Origin: Cellvibrionales bacterium UBA7375
GTDB taxonomy: Bacteria > Pseudomonadota > Gammaproteobacteria > Pseudomonadales > Porticoccaceae
Length of the DNA: 51,255 bases
Assembly (NCBI GenBank): GCA_949487135.1
Contig: CATAJQ010000029.1
Location: 1 to 51,255, forward strand
Direction: 5' to 3'
The translations under genes were made by a program, and so were the position numbers. Position 1 is the stretch's first letter, and every line of letters starts with the position of its first letter. Under the pieces are notes generated by a model. That model made no database searches. It had not been told where the DNA came from and saw only the letters and a program-made list of their open reading frames with translations. Positions 46,612-51,255 of this stretch are shown here, piece after piece.

Positions 46612-48108
46612 CTATTGCAGAATAAAACCGGTTGTTGGATAGCGCCTAATAATTTCACCATGAACATGATTAAATGGCTGGCTAGATTTAGCTCTTGCTT
46701 GAACCGTATTGGTCGGACAATTGCCATTTTCTATATGATAAATAGCTGTAGCTAGCATTTTTTCATTTGTATCGCCTAGATAATGTTTTATATCTTCGTA
46801 AACTACGCAGCCCTGTACCTGATCAGTACCATTATCCTGTAGGGATGGAATAAAGCCATCAGCATAATCGCCAAATCCTTTGGTATTTACCCCTTTAAAT
46901 TGAATCGTGGAATAGGTGGTTCCGCAATTTTCTTCAGGTAGCGAGCCATAGGGTTTACCGGTAGTAGAGCCGCCGATTAAAATAACCTCAAAATCTATAC
47001 CACGCAATCCATTAATCAGTGATTCGCTGGCCGATGCGGTATTGTTGCTCGAAATAATATAGACCCGAGATAAATCAAGGGTAGGCAGTGGAATTCCACT
47101 TGAATAGCTTTCGGCTATACCAAACGTTTGTGTTGGAAACGCATAGGCTCTATTTTCTGCGCTCTTTTTGTCGTTATAAATCAATTCAGTAAAGGTTTGG
47201 TTTGAGGCCTCAATACCTGCAATCATGGTGCTTAATTGAGCCGAAATGGCTAGATAGCCACCACCGTTATAGCGTAAATCTAATACCAGTTCATCAATCT
47301 GGTTTTGTTTTAAGTTAGTGATGGCGTCAACCAAGTGCTTTTCCGCTGTAGCCGTAGCAAAGGTGTTTAGCGCTAGGTAACCAATTTTTGTATTATTTTT
47401 CTCAATAATGCCATGAGTATGTATAGGGTTTTCAGTGATTATAGAACTTTGAAGAATCACGCTACGATTGGTATCTGAGTTTAGATCCTTAATTACAAAG
47501 GTATGAGTTTCACCAAGTTTTGAGGGAGAAAGACCTGCGTTAAGAACAGTGGGGTCACCATCAATTAGGTTTTCACCATCAATACTTATAATTTCTGCAC
47601 CGCGGCGAATACCCTTTTTAGCAGCGGGGCTACCAATTTGCGAGTAGATAATAATTGCTCGTCTAGGTGGAATACTTTGGCTCAGTATATAGGTAAAACC
47701 GTAACCTGCAGATACGCCAGTTTGAGCATATTGGTTATAGTCTTCAGTATTTTGTGTGTAGTGAAATCGATCCTTGTGTCTTCCATTGCTAGTTTTGGCA
47801 GTGGTTTTCATTTGATTAAAGTAATCTTTGGGATCTTGAATAGAGGATGGATCTATATCGGGCAGTTCGTTATACCAAAGATAGGTTTCATGGCTCCATG
47901 AGCGAATCCAATTGTTTTCGTCCGCATAGGTGCCGAAAAGATCTTGATAATCTGCATTAAAGCGTCGGTTTACACATTGATTGGCGAAATTTCTTGAGGG
48001 AAGGTACTCCCCAGCAACCCAGTTTGATTTTGGCAAAATCGTATCTTCCGAGTCACCATTACAACCAGCGACTAGAGAGAGTATTAACATAAAAGCCAAT
48101 AAGCGCAT
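46612..48108 (-). CDS. S41-family (C-terminal-processing-type) lipoprotein peptidase
   Basis: A 498-residue envelope serine protease. It begins with a lipoprotein signal (LILSLVAGC, acylated Cys near 16), then an N-terminal region with aromatic WYNELPDID. A PDZ-like domain follows near 130-220 (AGYGFTYILSQ and GIRRGAEIISIDGENL). The S41 core has VLDLRYNGGG, the serine motif NNTASASES near 355-363 and the Lys in GGSTTGKPYG near 385. Ser-Lys spacing is as expected for the CtpA group. Four Cys in the mature C-terminal two-thirds may form disulfides. A TTG at 48120 is in frame, but GGGGT precedes the ATG at 48108, which is preferred. Substrate unknown. Confidence 0.88.
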   Translation of the reverse strand: MRLLAFMLILSLVAGCNGDSEDTILPKSNWVAGEYLPSRNFANQCVNRRFNADYQDLFGTYADENNWIRSWSHETYLWYNELPDIDPSSIQDPKDYFNQMKTTAKTSNGRHKDRFHYTQNTEDYNQYAQTGVSAGYGFTYILSQSIPPRRAIIIYSQIGSPAAKKGIRRGAEIISIDGENLIDGDPTVLNAGLSPSKLGETHTFVIKDLNSDTNRSVILQSSIITENPIHTHGIIEKNNTKIGYLALNTFATATAEKHLVDAITNLKQNQIDELVLDLRYNGGGYLAISAQLSTMIAGIEASNQTFTELIYNDKKSAENRAYAFPTQTFGIAESYSSGIPLPTLDLSRVYIISSNNTASASESLINGLRGIDFEVILIGGSTTGKPYGSLPEENCGTTYSTIQFKGVNTKGFGDYADGFIPSLQDNGTDQVQGCVVYEDIKHYLGDTNEKMLATAIYHIENGNCPTNTVQARAKSSQPFNHVHGEIIRRYPTTGFILQ

Positions 48109-48263
48109 GGTTAACCCCAAAAAACTTAGTTATCCTTAACCTTTAGTTAGATTTTTTTACAACCAAAGAAACAATTAAATCTCACTTACAAATATTTGCG
48201 TTCAATTTCATACGAAAAAATAAACTGCTGAGTTTTAATTATAGATACAAACCTAAGGCTTTG

Positions 48264-50291
48264 TTAGGCAAAGAGAGATTTAAGCGCATCAAGTGATTCT
48301 TCACCGGCGGCTTGGTTTTGCTCGGCACTGGCTTCACTATTGCCACCCATGCGCACTAGATCATCTTGGGGTAATTCATCGATAAAGCGGCTGGGCGTGG
48401 TGGCGCTGGTTTCACCAAATTGGGTTCTTTGGGCGGCGCTGGTCATGGTTAGGGTGCGTTGGGCGCGGGTTATGCCAACATAGGCTAGACGGCGTTCCTC
48501 TTCGATTTGATCGCCGTCTATACTATTGCGATGGGGCAGGATATCCTCTTCCATGCCAATAAGAAATACATGCAAAAACTCAAGACCTTTGGCGGCATGT
48601 AGGGTGAGCATCTGCACCTTGTCATCGGCCGATTCTTCTTGCTCTCGATCTAATATGTCGCGCAGAATAATTTTTGAAATTGCTGCTTCAATCGGGTTTT
48701 TATCGGCAGTGAGAGCATCGCTATCACTGTCTTTAAGCGCATATTCAATCTGGCCAATTAATAGATTAATATTTTCCCAACGCTTGATAGCCGCGGCTTC
48801 ACTACTGGCATTTTGTCGCAACCAATCTTGGTAATCTATATCTTCAAGCATTTCTCGCAGAGCTGCTATGGGCTGATTGCCATAGATATTGCGCTCCACC
48901 GATTCGATCCAGCGCTTAAATTTCTGTAAACGCTGTAAATTGGCACTGGGTACAGTAGCGCTGAGACCGACTTCGTCGATAGCAGCCAATAGTGAAATTT
49001 GACGTCTATTGGAATACTCACTCAATCGCTCGAGGGTAGTGGGGCCTATTTGACGTCTTGGAGTGTTAATAATACGCAATAGCGCATTGTCATCATCTGA
49101 ATTGATAATCAGCCTTAGATAGGCCATCACATCCTTGATTTCGGTCTTAGCATAAAACGACTGACCGCCAGTAATATCGTAAGGGATATTTTGCGTTTGA
49201 AGTTTTAGTTCTAGTAGTTTGGACTGATAATTGCCGCGATAGAGAATGGCAAAATCACTATATTTACAGCGTCTTTTGAGGCGCATATCAATAATTTCAT
49301 TGACCACGCGCTCGGCTTCGCGCTCCTCGTTGTCGCTAATAATAAAACGCAGTGGATCACCGGGACCCAATTCACTCCACAATGCTTTTTGAATAAGGTG
49401 AGGGTTATTATCAATCAGCTGGTTTGCGGCCGCCAAAATGCGTCCAGTTGAGCGGTAGTTTTGTTCTAATTTAATGACTTTTAGGGCGGGGAAGTCCTCC
49501 TGCAGTTGCATTAAATTCTCTGGTCGAGCACCGCGCCAGGCATAAATAGATTGATCGTCGTCACCCACAACTGTGAGTGCTTGTTTTTCTTTGACTAGGG
49601 TGCGCACCAGCTCGTATTGGGCCAGATTAGTATCCTGATACTCATCCACTAACATATAGCGAATACGCTGTTGCCACTTGGCTAACACCTCGGGCTGTTC
49701 GCGAAATAGGCACACCGGAATCATAATAAGGTCGTCAAAATCCACAGCATTATAGGCTTTTAGTGCGCGTTGATAGCGCTCGTAAAGCATGGCGATGGTC
49801 TGTTCACCTGTACTATTGGCGGCGCTCACTGCTTGGCCGGGCTCGAGCAGCGAATTCTTCCAATCAGAAATGCTGTATTGGATGTTGTCGATTAGTTTTT
49901 CATCAAGATCTGAGTGGCGAACTAAAAGTTCCTTAAGAATATTGCGACAATCTTCTTGATCCATTATCGAAAAGCCAGGCTTAAAGCCCAGTTTTTTAAT
50001 CTCATGCCGAATAATGCTCAAACCTAGGTTGTGGAAGGTAGAAACTGAAAGTCCTTTAGAATCAGCACCAGACACTAGCTTGGATACCCGATCTTTCATC
50101 TCGCGGGCAGCTTTATTGGTAAAAGTCACCGCATAGATATTGCGGCTAGGTATTCCACAGTGCTCAACTAGATAGGCGATCTTGCCAGTAATGACACTGG
50201 TTTTACCACTACCGGCACCTGCCAGTACTAGCAGTGGACCATCAATATATTTTAATGCTGCCTGTTGTTGAGGATTGAGGTTGTGCGCCAT
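48264..50291 (-). CDS. rep: ATP-dependent DNA helicase Rep
   Basis: UvrD/Rep superfamily 1A helicase moving 3' to 5', which clears protein blocks ahead of the replication fork. The 675 residues start LNPQQQAALKYIDGP, with Walker A GAGSGKTS near 29, motif Ia AVTFTNKAAREMKDRV, motif II VDEYQDTN, motif III VGDDDQSIYAWRGA, motif IV LEQNYRS, motif V LHAAKGLEF and motif VI YVGITRAQ. Length and the N-terminus favour Rep over UvrD. It starts 15 bases after the valS stop. Confidence 0.93.
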   Translation of the reverse strand: MAHNLNPQQQAALKYIDGPLLVLAGAGSGKTSVITGKIAYLVEHCGIPSRNIYAVTFTNKAAREMKDRVSKLVSGADSKGLSVSTFHNLGLSIIRHEIKKLGFKPGFSIMDQEDCRNILKELLVRHSDLDEKLIDNIQYSISDWKNSLLEPGQAVSAANSTGEQTIAMLYERYQRALKAYNAVDFDDLIMIPVCLFREQPEVLAKWQQRIRYMLVDEYQDTNLAQYELVRTLVKEKQALTVVGDDDQSIYAWRGARPENLMQLQEDFPALKVIKLEQNYRSTGRILAAANQLIDNNPHLIQKALWSELGPGDPLRFIISDNEEREAERVVNEIIDMRLKRRCKYSDFAILYRGNYQSKLLELKLQTQNIPYDITGGQSFYAKTEIKDVMAYLRLIINSDDDNALLRIINTPRRQIGPTTLERLSEYSNRRQISLLAAIDEVGLSATVPSANLQRLQKFKRWIESVERNIYGNQPIAALREMLEDIDYQDWLRQNASSEAAAIKRWENINLLIGQIEYALKDSDSDALTADKNPIEAAISKIILRDILDREQEESADDKVQMLTLHAAKGLEFLHVFLIGMEEDILPHRNSIDGDQIEEERRLAYVGITRAQRTLTMTSAAQRTQFGETSATTPSRFIDELPQDDLVRMGGNSEASAEQNQAAGEESLDALKSLFA

Positions 50292-50306
50292 CTACGAAGT
50301 CATCTT

Positions 50307-51255
50307 CTAAGCCAGCTCAGCAATAGCAGTTTGCTTGGCAGTAAGCTGCTTCATAGAGCCCTGCATCTCGGCGAGCTTATCTCTATCTTTTGCGACTACT
50401 TCTGCTGGGGCATTGGCGACAAATTTTTCGTTGCTTAACTTTCCAGACAGTTTGGTTACCTCACCAGAAAGTTTTTCAATTTCTTTGGTCAGACGTTTTA
50501 GTTCTGCATCAACATCAATCAAACCGGCCATTGGCACCAGTATTTCTAAGTCACCGGCCAGTGCGGTGGCACTTAATGGCGCGTCATTGGGGTTATCCAG
50601 CCAAGTAATAGACTCAAGCTTAGCCAGCTTACAGAGATACTGCTGATTTTCTTCAAGTCTACGTTTATCGTTGGCATCGCCGCGGCTGAAGTAAATTTCC
50701 AACGAAGTAGCGGGTGAAATATTCATTTCGCCACGCACATTTCGTACCCCGACAATCACTTGCTTAACCCATTCTATATCATCAATCGCCGCTTGATCGA
50801 CCAGTGACTGATCGGCAGCGGGGTAGGGTTGTAACATAATGCTATCACCATCACTATTGAGCTCAATACCAGCTAGAGGCGCGATACTGTGCCAAATTTC
50901 TTCAGTGATAAAAGGCATAATCGGATGGCTCAAACGCAATACTGTCTCAAGTACCCTAACTAGGGTGCGACGTGTGCCAAGTTGAAGCTCAGGGTCGGCG
51001 TTATCGTCCCATAAAATCGGTTTTGACAACTCCAAATACCAATCGCAATATTCATTCCACACAAAGTCGTAGAGAGCCTGTGCCGCCAAATCAAAGCGAT
51101 AGCTATCAATAGCCGCAATCACATCAGTTTCAGCCTGCTGTAAGCGAGAAATAATCCAGCGATCAGCAAGGCTTAACTTGTAAGCTTCACCATTTTGACC
51201 ACAGCTATGTTCTTCGCCGTTCATCAGCACATAGCGTGCCGCATTCCAGATTTTA
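50307..51255 (-). CDS. valS: Valyl-tRNA synthetase, C-terminal part (N-terminus beyond right edge)
   Basis: The frame is open to the window edge and covers about the last 315 residues of ValS. It starts in the [12 protein letters not shown] segment after the KMSKS region. The anticodon-binding helical domain ([31 protein letters not shown]) follows, and then the C-terminal coiled-coil arm (about the last 70 residues, [20 protein letters not shown]) that contacts the tRNA corner. Catalytic and editing domains lie outside the window. Followed by rep in the same orientation. Confidence 0.96.
   Translation of the reverse strand, partial: KIWNAARYVLMNGEEHSCGQNGEAYKLSLADRWIISRLQQAETDVIAAIDSYRFDLAAQALYDFVWNEYCDWYLELSKPILWDDNADPELQLGTRRTLVRVLETVLRLSHPIMPFITEEIWHSIAPLAGIELNSDGDSIMLQPYPAADQSLVDQAAIDDIEWVKQVIVGVRNVRGEMNISPATSLEIYFSRGDANDKRRLEENQQYLCKLAKLESITWLDNPNDAPLSATALAGDLEILVPMAGLIDVDAELKRLTKEIEKLSGEVTKLSGKLSNEKFVANAPAEVVAKDRDKLAEMQGSMKQLTAKQTAIAELA

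Overview
The window looks like mostly core chromosome of a marine-type gammaproteobacterium related to the Pseudomonas/Cellvibrio side of the class (a SAR92- or Porticoccus-like lineage would fit; this is inference from gene order and protein resemblance, with no search run). Base composition is moderate to A+T-rich. The strongest placement clue is the block from about 33.8 to 46.6 kb: yciK, mupP, ubiG and an MtaD-like amidohydrolase on the minus strand, then gyrA, pheA, a tyrA-aroA fusion, cmk, rpsA and ihfB on the plus strand. This is the Pseudomonas aeruginosa order as I remember it, minus mtnA, serC and hisC.

Layout. 1-1057: a tyrosine-type integrase, cut by the left window edge, reading away from a tRNA-Ile2 (CAU) gene; this is probably one end of an integrated genomic island. 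1063-1271: two copies of an 86-bp hairpin repeat. 1297-6029 (minus): the macromolecular-synthesis operon rpsU-yqeY-dnaG-rpoD, with a terminator after rpsU. 6320-8237: tsaD, folB, folK, convergent with a pteridine-reductase-type SDR and cca. 10469-17772: a small acidic protein and then a complete cytochrome c maturation operon ccmABCDEFGHI. 17951-25848: smc, zipA, ligA, a small membrane protein and an MFS transporter. 25838-29915 (minus): a possible six-gene unit made of a VC0807-type membrane protein, a YciI protein, an SH3/coiled-coil membrane protein, a secreted cyclophilin, a divergent PdxJ and a TrmH-family rRNA methyltransferase. 30029-30595: remnant of an EAL domain. 30728-33808: yciO, scpA, scpB, rluB. 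33845-37346 (minus): amidohydrolase, ubiG, mupP, yciK. 37653-46590: gyrA to ihfB. 46612-51255 (minus): an S41 lipoprotein peptidase, then valS (cut by the right edge) followed by rep.

Most genes are housekeeping: transcription and replication initiation, tRNA t6A and CCA addition, folate, cytochrome c, chromosome condensation (Smc-ScpA-ScpB are all here, at two loci), division, aromatic amino acids and translation. I found no CRISPR array, defence island, secretion system or biosynthetic cluster, and I do not claim an undescribed system. The items most worth following are the island edge at tRNA-Ile2, the structured repeat pair beside it, an MtaD-like amidohydrolase that has lost metal ligands while keeping its syntenic place, a Bacteroidetes-type PdxJ, and the structured rpsA leader.
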